DNA of 64,000 nucleotides from Chinchilla lanigera (GCF_000276665.1 NW_004955473.1:7850716-7914715), one strand, 5' to 3'; positions 11,160 through 23,819 are shown, numbered from the stretch's first letter. The notes: generated from the letters alone by a model not told the origin. A program made the numbers and translations.

Positions 11160-12415
11160 TTTACATTATTTTCACACTGAATATAGATTAGATTTATATT
11201 TGGAAAAGAGGTTTTAAGAATTAATTATTTTGAAGAAGGCATATGAAAAGCATAATTATCAAGGGGCTAATTAGTACTTCAGGTACTATATTAGTTTATT
11301 AAATGATGGAATATGATATATTAGGTATTAACTAGAAACAAATTCCAAATTTAATGATGCTGAAGCAGCTTAACAAACATCAACATACACCCATTTTGTA
11401 AGTACATAGAAGCAATCCAAAAATATAAAATTTTAACAAAATATTACATTTAATTCTTTATCAAATATTGTAGTTTTAAAATATTTTCACATAAGCAATT
11501 TTAACACACAGTATAAGTATTGAGAAAATTGTATGTATAATGACATTGTTACTTCTGTGAGTTCATCTTCGTCAAAAATAGGCATGAGAAATTAATTTAT
11601 AAACTTTATGTAATATTTCAAAATGAAAACATAGGATTAACTGATGCTGCAAAGGTTGATATATATTCATACTTATGTAACAACTATCTATGACACTGAA
11701 CAAAAACAAAGATAAAGATTACTGCCAGAGTTGAAGATTGCAAAGTTTTGGATTCATATGTATCATATTTACATTTTTTAAAAATGGGTCTTTCTTTTCG
11801 TTAGCATTTTCATGTGGAGTTGATCCAGAGGAATTACAAAGTTTTCACACCTTTCTTATTTAAGGTAAGGAGAATTTTCTGGTGTACTATTTACTGCACA
11901 TTAGAAAGACTATTTATTAATATAATATACCATATGTTTTTCAAAAGCAGATGAAAGGATTTTTAATATTTTTACCAAAAGAAATTACAACTACTTATGG
12001 AAATAGAAATTTTTATCCTGACATAAATATTACATAGTTTAGACTTGTAGTAAAACACCACCTACTATCCCTAAAACATATGCAATTTTGTATCACTTTA
12101 AAATAAATTTAAAGTGTAACAAATGTAAAATAATAAAAATGAGAATAAGTGGGAAGGATCCAAACAGACACCCAAAAAATGATGTTGAGAGAAGGATGAG
12201 AAGAGAAAGGAAGACGTGTATGTGTTTGTCTGGAGATCTTCCAAAAATCATTCAAAAATGTGAACAGACCACATGCCAAATCCCAGACCCATGTCCAACT
12301 TGTTCAGCACAAATTCCAGACTGAGAATCAATGTTACAAATAGCTACAACTGCCAATAGGTTTGAGAAGAACTTGAAAACATGACATTTCGAATTTTAGA
12401 TATATTTTTCATGTC
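11160..12415. other. No recognised feature
   Basis: AT-rich; an ORF at 12,088-12,324 (78 residues, lysine/arginine-rich) has no recognisable domain and is probably chance. Confidence 0.5.
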
Positions 12416-12563
12416 AACAAAGAGCATAAAGGGGCTAGGGATTTAGCTCAGCGGCCAAAGCACCTGCCTGGCATGCGCGAGGTTGTTAGTTCGGTTCCCG
12501 GTATCGGAGAAAAACCAAAAAAAAAAAAAAAAAAAACAGAAACAAAAAAACAAAGTGCGTAAA
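12416..12563 (+). mobile_element. ID SINE
   Basis: Body from 12,431 (ggggctagggatttagctca) to cggttcccggtatcggag, followed by aaaaacc and a long A-rich tail. Diverged target duplication aacaaagagcataaa / aacaaagtgcgtaaa. Confidence 0.9.
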
Positions 12564-12734
12564 ACACATTTATGGAGCACACTGTTGTGTCTTATGTTAG
12601 TACTTGCTGGTGTGGTTTCTGAGACGTCTTTTACAATCTTTTGAAAATAGCAGTTAAGCATACCATAGGGGAGCAAAATTTCTGTCTTATTTTGAAAATC
12701 TATTTGTTTGAAATGTACTCCTTCTGATTCATCT

Positions 12735-13110
12735 TCAGCTACTTTTAAATGAATGTTTTATTGTGAAATAATCGTAGACTCACTTGTAGTGATACGAAAT
12801 AACACATGGAACTCATCTATCCCTTCATCAGTTTCTCCCAATGATACCACTGTACAAAACTGAAGTAGAATATTACAGTTCTGATATCCACATTGATATG
12901 CACAAGGTATAGTGTAATTCCATTATATAAGGATCCTTTCAATTATTTGTTATAGTTACACCCATTTTTTTCTGCTTCCACCCTGTGGCTAACTTCCCAA
13001 AGACTCTGTTCTGCATCTCTATAATTGTATCACTTCCAGTTACTTCAAAAGTATGATCTGTGCTGTTACTTTATTTCCCCTATCAGTCATTTTCTGTGAT
13101 TAATTTGTAT
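12735..13110 (-). mobile_element. Old L1 3' fragment, antisense
   Basis: tttattgtgaaataatcgta, then ctcatctatcccttcatcag, tctcccaatgataccactg and ttgatatgcacaaggtatag follow the known antisense order of an L1M 3' region (tail, donor-site block, cccaatg block). Confidence 0.55.
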
Positions 13111-13224
13111 TTGTATAACTTTGACTAAATTACTCTAAGTTTAATGGAAATTTTTCCTGTCTTCTAGTAAGTAAATGTCCTAGAAATTTAACTCCAGTTT
13201 AGACAGAATTATCAAATATTTAAA

Positions 13225-13665
13225 ACTTAATAAGTGAGCTGTTATTCATTGAATATTACATGCTGGACATTCTTTTAAACTTTACAAAATATGAGGAACA
13301 AGACAGATACATTCTTAGTCCTATGGAACATATATTCTCTTAGAGAGAATCACACAATTATCAAATTTTTAAAAAACATAAAAAGCACCCATATGTTTAC
13401 ATGATATTTCTGTTATAAACAAATATTCAAGAAAAAATCACCTAGAGCATGTTTTGTGACAGTAGAAACCTTATTTATTTTATTCACTTTCTAAAACCTT
13501 GTTACTTAGCATGACTCTTAGCATGCAGTGGATGGTTATTTATTAAACTACTATTTATGAAGCCTATATTATAACCGAGGCTTGGGTCTAAGCACTGAGA
13601 ACAGAAGAGTAATTAGACAAAACTTTCTGTGCTCACAGAACTTATGTAAATTTTAAGGACAATAG
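13225..13665. mobile_element. Two ancient mammalian repeat fragments in tandem order
   Basis: Both 13,235-13,345 and 13,540-13,650 follow the same pattern: tattcattgaatattacatg / tatttattaaactactattt, a gctggacattc / ggcttgggtctaag block, gaacaagacagata / gaacagaagagtaatt, and atggaacatatatt / cacagaacttatgt. This resembles an old L2/MIR-age mammalian repeat. Low confidence in the family. Confidence 0.35.
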
Positions 13666-13669
13666 GCAC

Positions 13670-15890
13670 AAAATGGATTTGAATACCTTCCATTACTGCT
13701 GCTGTTGTCATTGACTTTATTAACATTTACTTTAGTTGACTCATTAAGGTAGTTGTTCTCATGACTCTCAGAAAATAGAACAAATAAGCAAAAAAGCACT
13801 CAGTATGTTGATACAAGTATTAATGCTAATATTCAATGAATAATCTTCCCATAACCACAAATAATATTTTAACTTTTCTACCAGTGAACCAACATATATG
13901 CCTTCTTAACTATCTAACCAATATTTATTTTGAGTGCACTATGAGAGTACTTGTACTTATTGGAAAACATGGAGCAGCATTTTTGACAAAAATCACATAT
14001 CAAATTGTTTGCAGGACAAAAGAAATAGGTCTTTGTATTGTGGCTCATCATTTTAAGCAAACTAACATTTCTCTTTTCTGATAATGATTCTTTTTGCATG
14101 TCACAATATCTCCTTAATTTTCTTGAGAACAACATTGCTCAGGATGAGCCTTGCAAAAAGCATTTTATTAAAACATCTGATTGAACACAGACAATACAAA
14201 GTTGTTATTCAATATCAACACACAAGGACAGACATCCTGGAGTGGTTTGGGCCTGCTTTCTCCTTACTTATGAAGGGAAACTGCTTTCATTTAAAACAAC
14301 TTCAACTGAAGAGCGATGTGCAAAGTAATTCTGCAACTAAATGAGTGCTCTTATCCAAGACCTTTCTTTATATCATTCATTCTCTTTCTTTTGTTTGGGT
14401 TCTGGTTGTTTGAAGAAAGCATGTGTTGAAGATCTCTGTTTTTAACTATTTTTTTCTTTTTGGTGTGGATAGAAATAGTTCAACATCAAATAAAATCTCA
14501 GAGGAAGTCTTAGCTTTTCTTTTGACTGTAAGGCTCTTTGAAGCAGAACCCAAGCCGATAGGATGACATTTCTAACTTTGAATTTCTGGAGACTTGTTTT
14601 ATACAGATGTAAATTTAACATTAACTGGCCTTTAAAGAAAGACCATATGAAAGCAAGGCCAAACAAAACCAACACCACCTATGAGAAACCCTATGAGAAG
14701 TGTTTGATATTAATTGTATGCTTTTTACTCAGCGTTGCCAGGCCGCTGCAAGTAGCACTCTCTCCTGCCTATCATGAAAACACTTTACCTCAGACGTCTG
14801 TTTCCATTCCCTCTTATCAGACTCCTCCTTCCCCACTCTATCTTCACCTCAGTCCATCCTGTACAACTCACTTGGAATAATTACCTTCCCACACTTCGGC
14901 CACCTTCATGCTGTTATTGTAAAAATAAAAAAAAAAGAAAAAAAGAAAACAAAACATCAACCTTGGCTAAACAAATCTGGGTTAGTGTACTCTAAAACTG
15001 CTGGGGAATTTTCATGTGTACACAAGACTTGAGAATTTTGGGATGGCTGGTCAAAATCCAACATCTTTAAGTTGACAGCAAACCCAACGCAATCTGAACT
15101 TGAACCTAAAATATGTCTTCATAAGTGCTAAACTCCATTAAATATAATTTTTTCTCATTAAAGTATGAACTAGCTTTTCTACTGCCTATCTAAAACAAGT
15201 GAAATTTTATCTAAGTTTCACACAGGGAGAATATAAAATGAAAAAACATCAGTTTTTCAACTATCTAATTTCAAAAGGCAGATTTTTTTCTCATTTTTTT
15301 TGAGTACCAGAAGGCTTTTGGCCTTTTTTGTGTGTGTAAAATAAAAGAATAGAAAGAATGCAAACAATGGTATTGCTGTAAATAAAAGCTTCATTATTGG
15401 GCTATTTAAAACAGAGTATCTGTGAACATTTGCATCCACTCTGAGTTTTGATTGTTTATTCAAAACACTTACAGGAAAATTAGGCTTATTATGAAAGCCT
15501 AATTGAATTAAACACAAACATAGGTAAGCCATTTCAACGCTTGAATAGTCTAAAGAAAGGGTGTTGAGTGGAACAACTTATTCAAAATGTTTATGATTTA
15601 GAGACAGCAAGTTTTCTTAAAATCTGTGCTAAGCAATCAGCTTTCTGAATAGAAAGCCTTTGTGATTTCATCAGGTTATTATGTTTAACAGACCAGTGAT
15701 ATTCATGGTCTTCCACATTCCGGTTCTTTGCCAAGCACTGAATTATTAATGGTTTGTAGTTTTGAAAAATTTGTCACGTTTAACATGAACAACTTGCAGT
15801 TTATTGTGGGCTGCAATCACATGGAGTATAGCTTCATATCAAATCACTGAGTTAAGCAATCTGATATTTTGCGGTTGTGGTCATTATTCT
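13670..15890. other. No recognised feature (possible unique DNA)
   Basis: Less repeat-like than its surroundings. 14,740-14,935 is pyrimidine-rich and ends in an A-rich run; the open frame at 14,563-14,880 (105 residues) has no domain I recognise. 15,000-15,880 shows no repeat signature and could be unique, possibly conserved, non-coding DNA. Confidence 0.4.
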
Positions 15891-15894
15891 TGAT

Positions 15895-15992
15895 TTTGGC
15901 CTTTTTTCTGCATTTTCTACTGTTGATTGAACCCGGGACTTCATACATGTTGGGAAAATGCTCGATCACTGACACACAACCCAGCTCACAAC
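15895..15992 (-). mobile_element. Degenerate ID-type SINE, antisense
   Basis: tactgttgattgaacccggg, acttcatacatgttggg, gctcgatcactgacacacaa and cccagctca are the reverse complement of an old ID body. Confidence 0.6.
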
Positions 15993-16049
15993 TTTATAAC
16001 TGGCAATTGTTCTGAAAAACAAAATATTTTCCTCTGATCTTTAATTGAA

Positions 16050-16275
16050 AATGGAAACTACATTAGTTATTTTTTGCTGTGTAAAATCTAACTCAAAACA
16101 GTGCAGTCTAAAACAATGAATGTTTACCATAACGTAGTGCTTATAAGTTAAGGCTTAGGGAATAGTTTATCTGGGCAAGTTTTGCCCAAGACTGTCAGGA
16201 GGCTGTGCCTGTTCTGGTTTTCCTGACACCGAGGAAGATCTCATAATGTAGGATTTTCAATTTTCAGTTTTCAAA
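16050..16275 (-). mobile_element. MaLR/MLT-type LTR fragment, antisense
   Basis: ttagttattttttgctgtgt, aaaacagtgcagtctaaaac and ttatctgggcaagttttgcc follow the antisense order of an MLT-type LTR 3' end. Diverged. Confidence 0.4.
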
Positions 16276-16281
16276 CCGAAA

Positions 16282-16346
16282 CCATCAGGCATAGTGCTGT
16301 ACACGTGTAATCCCAGCACTCTGGAAAGGATCACAAGTTTAAAGAC
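16282..16346 (+). mobile_element. B1 SINE fragment
   Basis: ggcatagtgctgtacacgtg followed by taatcccagcactctgg is the start of a B1; truncated after aaaggatcacaagtttaaag. Confidence 0.6.
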
Positions 16347-16349
16347 TAC

Positions 16350-16730
16350 AAACATTGACTAAAGAGTACAAACATTCAGTTACAGTATGAACTAGTTGTG
16401 GAGATGTAATTGCAGCATGGTGACAACAGCTAATGATAAGATCTTCTAAAGACTTACTTACAGAATGTTCAATGTTCTGCCTTCCAGATTCTAGCAAAGC
16501 ATAAGTTTTCTCTGTCAGTCTCTCTCTTCACCTTTTTCTCTCTCTGTCTCTCTCTCTCTCACACACACACAGACACACACACACAGGTATCAAATAGTAG
16601 GTATGAGAAGTAATACATATGCTAATCCATTAATCTGGTTGTGATCATTATTTCACAATGTGTATATATGTCAAAACATCACACTGTACCAACTAAATAT
16701 CTAGAAATTCGGTCATGTAAAGCCCAATAA
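16350..16730 (+). mobile_element. L1 3' UTR fragment (L1MA-like)
   Basis: tacaaacattcagttacagt, gcagcatggtgacaacagct, cagaatgttcaatgttct, then tgatcattatttcacaatg and tgtcaaaacatcacactgta follow the order of the L1MA-type 3' UTR. A CT/CA microsatellite lies inside it. Confidence 0.6.
16527..16587. repeat. (CT)n(CA)n compound microsatellite
   Basis: Pyrimidine CT units pass into interrupted CA units. Confidence 0.9.
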
Positions 16731-16803
16731 CCAATGTAGGAAATAACTATAATTCTCAAAGTTTTATGCAAAGGAAAACAAGTCAGATGCAAAATTGGGT
16801 CAT

Positions 16804-16972
16804 AATTTTTTTTTTTTTTTTGAGACAAGGTCTCACTAGGTAATTCAGACTTGTCTTGAACTCACTTATGTAGCCTAGGTTGCCTCAAACACACAGCGAT
16901 CATCCTGCTTCAGGCTTCCCAGTGCTAGTATAACTGGTATGTGCCGCCACCACCACACCCATAATATTTAAG
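16804..16972 (-). mobile_element. B1 SINE, antisense
   Basis: Poly(T) then tgagacaaggtctcactagg, cttgtcttgaactcac, atcatcctgcttcaggcttc, and cagtgctagtataactgg: a full reversed B1. Confidence 0.85.
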
Positions 16973-16987
16973 AAAATAATCCACTAA

Positions 16988-17104
16988 AAGAAGTAGAAAA
17001 GAGGGCAAGGGATATAGCTCAGAGTGCCTTCCTGGAAAGCACAAGGTCCTGAGTTCAATTCCTGATATCTGCTCCCCCCCCAATAAAAAACAAGATGTAG
17101 AAAA
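16988..17104 (+). mobile_element. ID SINE, degenerate
   Basis: Body at about 17,002-17,080 (agggcaagggatatagctca, then ggtcctgagttcaattcctg), C-run and short A tail. Target duplication aagaagtagaaaa / aagatgtagaaaa with one mismatch. Confidence 0.8.
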
Positions 17105-17233
17105 TAAAAGCTAACAAAATGAATACCTTTTACCACCATAAATACAATCTTAATGTAGCTTCTATTTTTTTTTATAAGAAAGACAAAATCTGTAATATTT
17201 CCTGAAATGCAGTCAATCATTATAATGATTCCA

Positions 17234-17342
17234 GGGGCTGGGGGTTTAGCTCAGCGGAACGGCGCTTGCCCGGCAAGCACAAAGCTGTGAGTTCAGTTCC
17301 AGATATCAGAAAGAATAAATAAATAAATAAATAATAAAAAAT
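17234..17342 (+). mobile_element. ID SINE with (AAAT)n tail
   Basis: ggggctgggggtttagctca, gcttgcccggcaagcacaaa and gagttcagttccagatatca, then an AAAT-type tail. Target duplication weak (tgattccag / tgactccag). Confidence 0.85.
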
Positions 17343-17399
17343 CAATATATTGACTCCAGCATTCTTTAAAAAGAATACTCAGTCTATAGGAGGTTTATG

Positions 17400-17660
17400 A
17401 ATTACTTCTGTGGTTTGAATATGCCTTTTGTATACCAAAGTTTTAAAGTGCAATCTAATGTGCACTATATGGATCATGGATTTGTCACCCTCCTGAATAC
17501 ATTAATGTTATTATTGCATGAGTCAGTTCATTATCACACTAGTGGGTTCCTTATAAGGGAATTCTACCAGCTTCTATGTTTTAGAGTTACAGCGTCCAAA
17601 ACCATGAACCAATAAACTTGTATTGGGTATTCTGTCATAATCACATGAGACTTAATAAGA
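17400..17660 (+). mobile_element. MaLR-type LTR, diverged
   Basis: ctgtggtttgaatatgcctt at the start, tatatggatcatggatttgt, tgagtcagttcattatcaca, and aaaccatgaaccaataaact before a terminal taataagaca: the order of a MaLR LTR. Confidence 0.55.
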
Positions 17661-17879
17661 CAATTATGATATGAATGTCTGATTTAGAAAAATTACCCAT
17701 TTAACTCCTTTGTGAAGTAAATTTGTTTATAGGGTTATAAATTGCCTTCTAGGGAAAAAAAAAGCTCTCAGAATTCTCAACAGGACATATAGCACACAGT
17801 GCACTGTATTATTTTAAATGAAAATATGATATGTAAAAGTTGTTAAAACATTTCTACACTGAAAAAGGATATCAATTAG

Positions 17880-18012
17880 AATGTTCCTTGAAGGGGCTGG
17901 GGATTTAGCTCAGCGGCAAAGCGCCTGCCTGGCAAGCACAAGGTCGTGAGTTCGGTTCCTGGTACCGGAGAAAAACCAAAAAAAAAAAAAAAAAAAAAAA
18001 ATGTTCCTTGAA
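17880..18012 (+). mobile_element. ID SINE with perfect target duplication
   Basis: Body from 17,893 with both Pol III boxes, cggttcctggtaccggag, aaaaacc and a long A tail. aatgttccttgaa flanks both sides exactly. Confidence 0.95.
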
Positions 18013-18029
18013 ATATTAACATTGTAAAT

Positions 18030-18335
18030 GTTGTAACTTGTGTCTAGATGTTCCCCTCAAAGCCTTGTATATTCATATATGGGGTTTATCCAAGTGCTTC
18101 TATCCAGGTTGTATAATGCTGTGTTGAAGGATGCACTACCTTGGGTGTGGGTGGCACCAACCAATAAACTTATTACAACCTGGATGGAATATAAAGGGAA
18201 GGAAAGAAGGCAAGTTTGCTGCTGCTTCTGTGGCTTCTCACTGCTTGCTGCTTCCTGTCTGCTTTGTCATGGACTATTTCTGATCATAGCTCAGAGAACC
18301 AGAATACTGATAGACATGCTGCTGAAAAGACCAGG
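18030..18335 (+). mobile_element. MaLR-type LTR, diverged
   Basis: ttgtgtctagatgttcccct, aaagccttgtatattcatat, accaaccaataaacttatta, the tgctgcttctgtggcttctc centre, and agctcagagaaccagaat. The 125-residue ORF overlapping it is not a recognisable protein. Confidence 0.45.
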
Positions 18336-18339
18336 ATCC

Positions 18340-18990
18340 GGAGGTCTCTACAGGGAAGAAGAATTTATCAACAGTAATATTTCATATTTGTTTATCTCCT
18401 CAAAATTGTCTAAATAGTAAGTAAACAAGACTTCATGTGGAACACATTATGTTTCTTTGAATTTTCTTTGGATAGGTATGAATGAAGAAAGATTCAAACA
18501 TCTTTGTCCTTTAGACACCACTATATGAATTAGGACAATTATGTTACCATAACTAAAATAGACCTATTTCTGAGTTTGCCAGAGATAACGTCATTCACTT
18601 GCATCTGAAATTTACTCAAGTTGAAAGTTCATGAGTTACACCCTCAGATTACAGATATTTTGCCCAATTCAGTATACAGGCAATGGTAATGCACAGTATA
18701 CACAAATACCATCAAACCAGATAGATGCACATATTTTCAGGCTGTGGAACCTAATTAAAATACATGAATTACCTTCTTTCTGCTGAGTGGGTGGCATATT
18801 GCAGGAAAAGGAATGCAGATTTCCTCTTGGCATTTGAACCAGAAAAGCAATACCACTCAAAACATCATATTAACAAGTCATTTTGTATTTGAATATGATA
18901 AAAACTAGTTTAGTGTTCTATATATTATCAAATATTTTCACTTGTAAAAATAGAAAGCTAAATTGTGTTTTATTCTTTCTGTGGATGATT
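18340..18990. other. No recognised feature
   Basis: AT-rich, no repeat body or coding signal seen. Confidence 0.5.
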
Positions 18991-18994
18991 GTGT

Positions 18995-19129
18995 CTATCA
19001 TAGTATTATAATCTTTTTTTTTTTTTTTTTGGTTTTTCTCCGGTACTGGGAACCGAACTCACGACCTTGCGCTTGCCAGGCAGGCACTTTGCCGCTGAGC
19101 TAAATCCCCAGCCCTATCATAGTATTATA
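18995..19129 (-). mobile_element. ID SINE, antisense, with perfect 16-bp target duplication
   Basis: Poly(T), ggtttttctccggtactggg, and the reversed tRNA-like body ending ctaaatccccagcc. ctatcatagtattata flanks at 18,995-19,010 and 19,114-19,129. Confidence 0.95.
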
Positions 19130-19367
19130 GATGATAAATGAAAGAAAGGACCTAAAGACCATGGCACATTAACCTTAGACACATGATATTTATGTTTTTA
19201 AAACACAGTAGATTCACAATGTTATTTAATTGAAAATATTTTATTTTCTGGTGTAGAGATTCAAGGAAAGGAATTATGAAAAGCAAATGCGATTCCTTCT
19301 TTAAAAAATGCATCATATATATGGAAAGGGAAAACTTTTTTAAAAAAATCAATCTTGTTTTATTAAG

Positions 19368-19499
19368 GTTGAGTGCTTAGGGGCTGGGGATTTAGCTCAG
19401 CGGCAAAGCACCTGGCTGGCAAGCACAAGGTCATGAGTTCAGTTCCCCGCACAGGAGAAAAACAAAACAAAAAAAAAAAAAAAAAAAGTTGAGTGCTTA
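19368..19499 (+). mobile_element. ID SINE with perfect 12-bp target duplication
   Basis: Body from 19,380; the 3' half of the tRNA-like part has changed (cagttccccgcacaggag). gttgagtgctta flanks at 19,368-19,379 and 19,488-19,499. Confidence 0.95.
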
Positions 19500-19529
19500 A
19501 AGATTCTCATACCTGTTTTAGTTTTTCAC

Positions 19530-20420
19530 ATTTTTAGGTAATATTTTTATTAAGTAGCATTAATTGTACATCTTTATAGGATATCTCAATACATGCATAC
19601 AGTGTGCATTGGTCAAATTCAGTCTTACTTTATCTATGGCCATGGTCCTAATTTAAGTAATCACTATTTCACGGTCAAGTCAATTTTTGTTTCTTACATT
19701 TTGACATATGGTATCTGTCTTCTGCTGTCTGGCTCACTGCACTAACATAGTACATATCCTTTTTGTAGCTTTATTTGTGGCTGGAAAATATTTCATTAAA
19801 TTTGACTATCTATCCCCTATCTATTGATCTGGTATCCACCTATCTACAATATTTCTTTATTCATTCATATATTGATGGGCTTAGAAGTTGATTTCACATC
19901 TTAGCTACTGTGAGTAGTGTTAAATTAGACACCAGTATGCAGGTATTTTGTTTGTTTACTATCTTTGTTTCTTTCATATATATATGCTTAAGAGTGCTAG
20001 AGCTGGATTATTAGATAAATCTACTTTTAGTTTTCTAAGGAACTTACACAATATTCTTTGTAATGGCTGTACTAATTTACATACTCACCAACAGAATATG
20101 GGCTTTCTTTTTCGACATCTTTGCCAGCATTTTTTAATAACAGCCATTCTAACTACTGTGATTTAGATTCAAATGAAGTTTTTATACTCATTTGCCTGAT
20201 GATAGTTTTTCAAATATTTGTTGGCTATTTGCATTTTGTCATGGAAGATGTGTTTTTTCTCCTAATTTAACCATTTTTACTAAGAGTACTTATATCTTTG
20301 TGGTTACCGTTTTGCATTCCTTGTACATCCTGTATATTCTTGCTTTCTTATAAATAATTGGTAAATACTTTTCTCACTCTAGATTGTATTCTTAACCTTT
20401 GCTCTGTAGCAATTTTGTAT
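19530..20420 (-). mobile_element. L1 3' fragment, antisense
   Basis: Antisense L1 3' order: tatctcaatacatgcataca, ttctgctgtctggctcactg, atattgatgggcttagaagt, gagctggattattagataaa, taatggctgtactaatttac, catctttgccagcatttttt, and atttgttggctatttgcatt. Diverged and non-coding. Confidence 0.75.
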
Positions 20421-20454
20421 TTTCAAATTTATGTTTAATACATGAATATGTTAC

Positions 20455-20557
20455 ATAATGTTTATGCTGCCCAGGGTATACCTCAGGGGCACAAGCTCCT
20501 GCTTAACAAGCAGAAAGTTGTGAGTTCGATTCCTGGTACAAAAATAAAATGTTTATG
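20455..20557 (+). mobile_element. ID SINE, old
   Basis: cccagggtatacctcagggg, gctcctgcttaacaagcaga and gtgagttcgattcctggtac with a short A tail. Target duplication aatgtttatg at 20,457-20,466 and 20,548-20,557. Confidence 0.8.
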
Positions 20558-20764
20558 TTAAAGTACATTTATCTTCTCAAATATTTATTATTTTCTTACA
20601 GTAAAAATTTCCAAATTTTTTTCTTTAGATTCTTGAAATGCAAAATACTGTATTGCATATGCTTTATTTTTCACTTTTCAAATCATAGTTTTCTTTGGAA
20701 ATTCCAGAGGCCCAACATTATATCCAGAACAGAGTATGACAATAAGAAATGAAAGGTATTATTA

Positions 20765-23400
20765 ATCACATCTTTCCCTGTGGATGTATGAAAAGAGTAA
20801 CGTAGCCACACAGATTATTTGTTGGAGTGAAGTGTTCCAAAACATAAATGATAAGATCTTCCAACCCTAAATTATGTAAATTATGGATGGCAAAATAAGG
20901 TATTTCAATGATGAAGACCACTTCAAGGGATTCATGATCACCAAATGAGCAAAAACAAAAATTTCTCAAGGGTATCCAAGAAAGAGACAAAGAAGCCAAC
21001 AATGCCAAAAGGTCAAAAAAAAAAATCAAATACACCTGCCATGATGAGAAACTAAGCAAAAGGAAAAACATTAATGAAATCTGCAACAAAAAATTACACA
21101 ATGATGGGACTAAGATGATAATTTCAGTACTAGCTCTCAATGTGAATGGTGTCAGTTCTCCATTCAAAAGGAGTTGACTTGTACAATGGATCAAAAAGCA
21201 ATACCAAATGATGTGCAGTATAGAAGAAACATTCAGCTCAAAAAGAAGTTTACTGATTAAATAGCAAAACATGGAAAACAATAGTTCATGTAACAGGAAC
21301 CACGACAGAATCATGGATTGCTATCCTATTCTCAGATCAAATGGACTTCAACTGAAAACTGACCAGAAGACACAAAGTCACTAAATATGGGTAGAGGAAA
21401 GAATTCAACAAGAAGAAATAACAATCGTAAACATATATGCACCAAACACAGGCATGCCCAATGCCATGAACAAACACTAATGGAAATGAAAAATCATATG
21501 AAAACCAGTACAATTGCAGTGAGAGATACCTCAATACACCAGTGTCACGAATGATCAACCAGACAAAAATCAACAAAGAAATATCACAGTTTAACCAAAT
21601 CTTTGAAACAATGGACTTAATAGGTATCTACAGAGTTTTCCATCCAGTAATAGAAAACACATTCATCTCAGCAGTAAATGGAGCCAAAATAGACCATAGA
21701 CTTGCTCATAAACCATGCTTAAGTACATGCAAAAGAATAGAATTTGCCCCATGAATATTGTCAGATCATGCTCAATGAATCTAGAAATCAATGACAAAGG
21801 AAACCACAGAACCTATGCAAAACATGGAAATTAAATAATACATTCTTGAATACCCAGTTGGTTACAGATGTATGCTCACATCGGAAAAGTAGACTGAGTT
21901 CAAATAAATGATTTAATAATGTACCTAGAAAAAACCTAAAGTATCTAAATCCAAAGCTAGTACAAGGAAGAAAATTTTAAAGATCAATGCAGAAGTTAAT
22001 GAAATTGAAACTAAGAAAAAAAAAAAACTACATGAAGAATCAATGAATCCTAGAATTGTAGAGAACAAACAAAACAGGCAAGCCTTTAACTAACCTTACC
22101 AATTTAAGGTAAAAAACAAATCCATTCAATTGCACAAATTCCTACATATGTAGAAACTAACAAAACTGTACGAAGAGCATATAAAAGTATTGAATAATCC
22201 AATATTAGCCAATGAAATTGAAAAAGTTATAAAATTAAAAAAAAAAAACTACTAAGGAAAGTTCAGATCCTGACAGATCCACTACCAAATTCTACAAGAA
22301 CTTTAATGTCAATACCCTCAAATTAGTAGACAGTTCTCAGATGAAAAGCTACCAGTGGTCAATAAATATATGAAAAAAAAATGTTCAAAATCCCTGGTCT
22401 TTTTAAAACCACAGATTAAGGGCCTGGGGATTTAGCTCAGCGACAAAAGCGCCTGCCTGGCAAGCGCAAGGTCTTGAGTTCGGTTCCCGGTACCGGAGAA
22501 AAAACAAAAAAACAAAAAAACAAAAAAACAAAACAAAAAAAAACCACAGATTAAAATTGTGCTGAGATTCCATCTCACTTCGGAAAGAATGGTTATTTGC
22601 AAGAAATCAAGTAACAATGCTAGAGAGGTTGTAGGGAAAGGAGCAGTTCTTCATTGTTGGTGAGAATGTAAACTGATACAACTACTAAGATAATCAGTGT
22701 GGAGATTCCTAAAACTAGAAATTCCATCTGACCCAAGTAATTCTCTTCTAGGAATTTTCCTGAAAAAAAGTTAGACTTCATCCTACAATAATATATACGC
22801 ACCCATGTTTATAACAGCATAATTCTTAATAGCTAAGTCTTTAAAGCAGTCTAAATATCTACCAAGAGATGAATGGATAAATAAAATGTTGTATTTATAC
22901 ACAATGGATTACTTGTACTCCACAAACATGAATAAAGGAGTCATTTGTAGCAAAATGAATACACAATGAGAACATAATATTCTTTGAAGCAAAACAGATT
23001 CACAACTTAATTATCATATGATTTCTCTTCTATTACAAGCTAAATGTAAAAATAAAATGTAAAAGAAAGGATAAACAACAGGAAATAGCAAGATGGAACA
23101 TTGGGATATGGGAAGGAGAATGAGAGAAAGCGAGAGGTGAAGGGAAATGAGATTAAAGAAATAAACATGTGGGGTAATTTTGAAGTGCTGTGTACATGCA
23201 CCAAGTCCCTATGAAAAATGTGACCATCCAATATTACAAACGTGTTCAAATTATATATATATATATGGTAGTATTCAAGAAATAAAGGGAAAGGGGAGTG
23301 AGACGAGAGGGGTTAAAGAAAGAATTAAGGAGTGTCATGTACATATACTGTTACTCCCATTATGTACTACAAAAGTTTACCAATAAAATTAAATTTATAT
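20765..23400 (+). mobile_element. L1, sense, internally deleted, with nested ID
   Basis: Begins in the ORF1-end/spacer region (ttcatgatcaccaaatgagc, acaaagaagccaacaatgcc), passes the ORF2 start (tcaatgtgaatggtgtcagt), and keeps a piece of the endonuclease domain open at 21,542-21,754. There residues read IYRVFHPVIENTFISAVNG and then IDHRLAHKPC, the conserved end of L1 endonuclease. The reverse transcriptase core is missing; a short ORF2 block near 22,180-22,330 is followed by the C-terminal region and a 3' UTR with a polypurine tract (23,095-23,160). Many stops and frameshifts; no function expected. Confidence 0.85.
22405..22554 (+). mobile_element. ID SINE nested in L1, perfect 15-bp target duplication
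   Basis: Body from 22,420, gttcccggtaccggagaa, then an (AAAAAAAC)n-type tail. aaaaccacagattaa flanks at 22,405-22,419 and 22,540-22,554. Younger than the L1 it interrupts. Confidence 0.95.
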
Positions 23401-23644
23401 TGAAACACAAATTTGTACTTTGCTGACCACTCAGCATTTTATGTTGAAGGGAAACATCACTCTGACTTTTTTCTTTTGATTTTGAGGTATAAAGAGGGTA
23501 TATAATCACCCAAGAGATATAACTTTTATCATCTTGAAGAATATTTATAAATAATGCAGAGGAAGAAGCACTTGTATCATGAAAATAATTGTTGTTTTGT
23601 GGAGGTGTCTTTGTAACTAGGAATTTCCTGGAAATCTCCTGTGA

Positions 23645-23817
23645 CTGTGTAATGCATTGTTTAGGGGTTTTTTTTGTTTGTTTTTATTGTTTTGGTTTTT
23701 TTTTTGGTTTTTTTCTTTTTTTTTTTTCAGTTATGGAAATCGAACTCACAACCTTCCTCTTGCAAGGCAGGCACTGTGCTGCTGAGCTAAATCCCCAGTC
23801 GCTGTAATACATTATTT
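23645..23817 (-). mobile_element. ID SINE, antisense
   Basis: T-rich stretch, then aatcgaactcacaaccttcc and gctgctgagctaaatcccca. Diverged target duplication (gtgtaatgcattgttt / ctgtaatacattattt). Confidence 0.85.
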
Positions 23818-23819
23818 GA

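Noticed and set aside
20766..21314. 182-residue minus-strand frame
   Set aside because: It is the antisense of a sense L1 segment; the composition (Leu/Phe/Ser-rich) is that of reversed A-rich L1 sequence.
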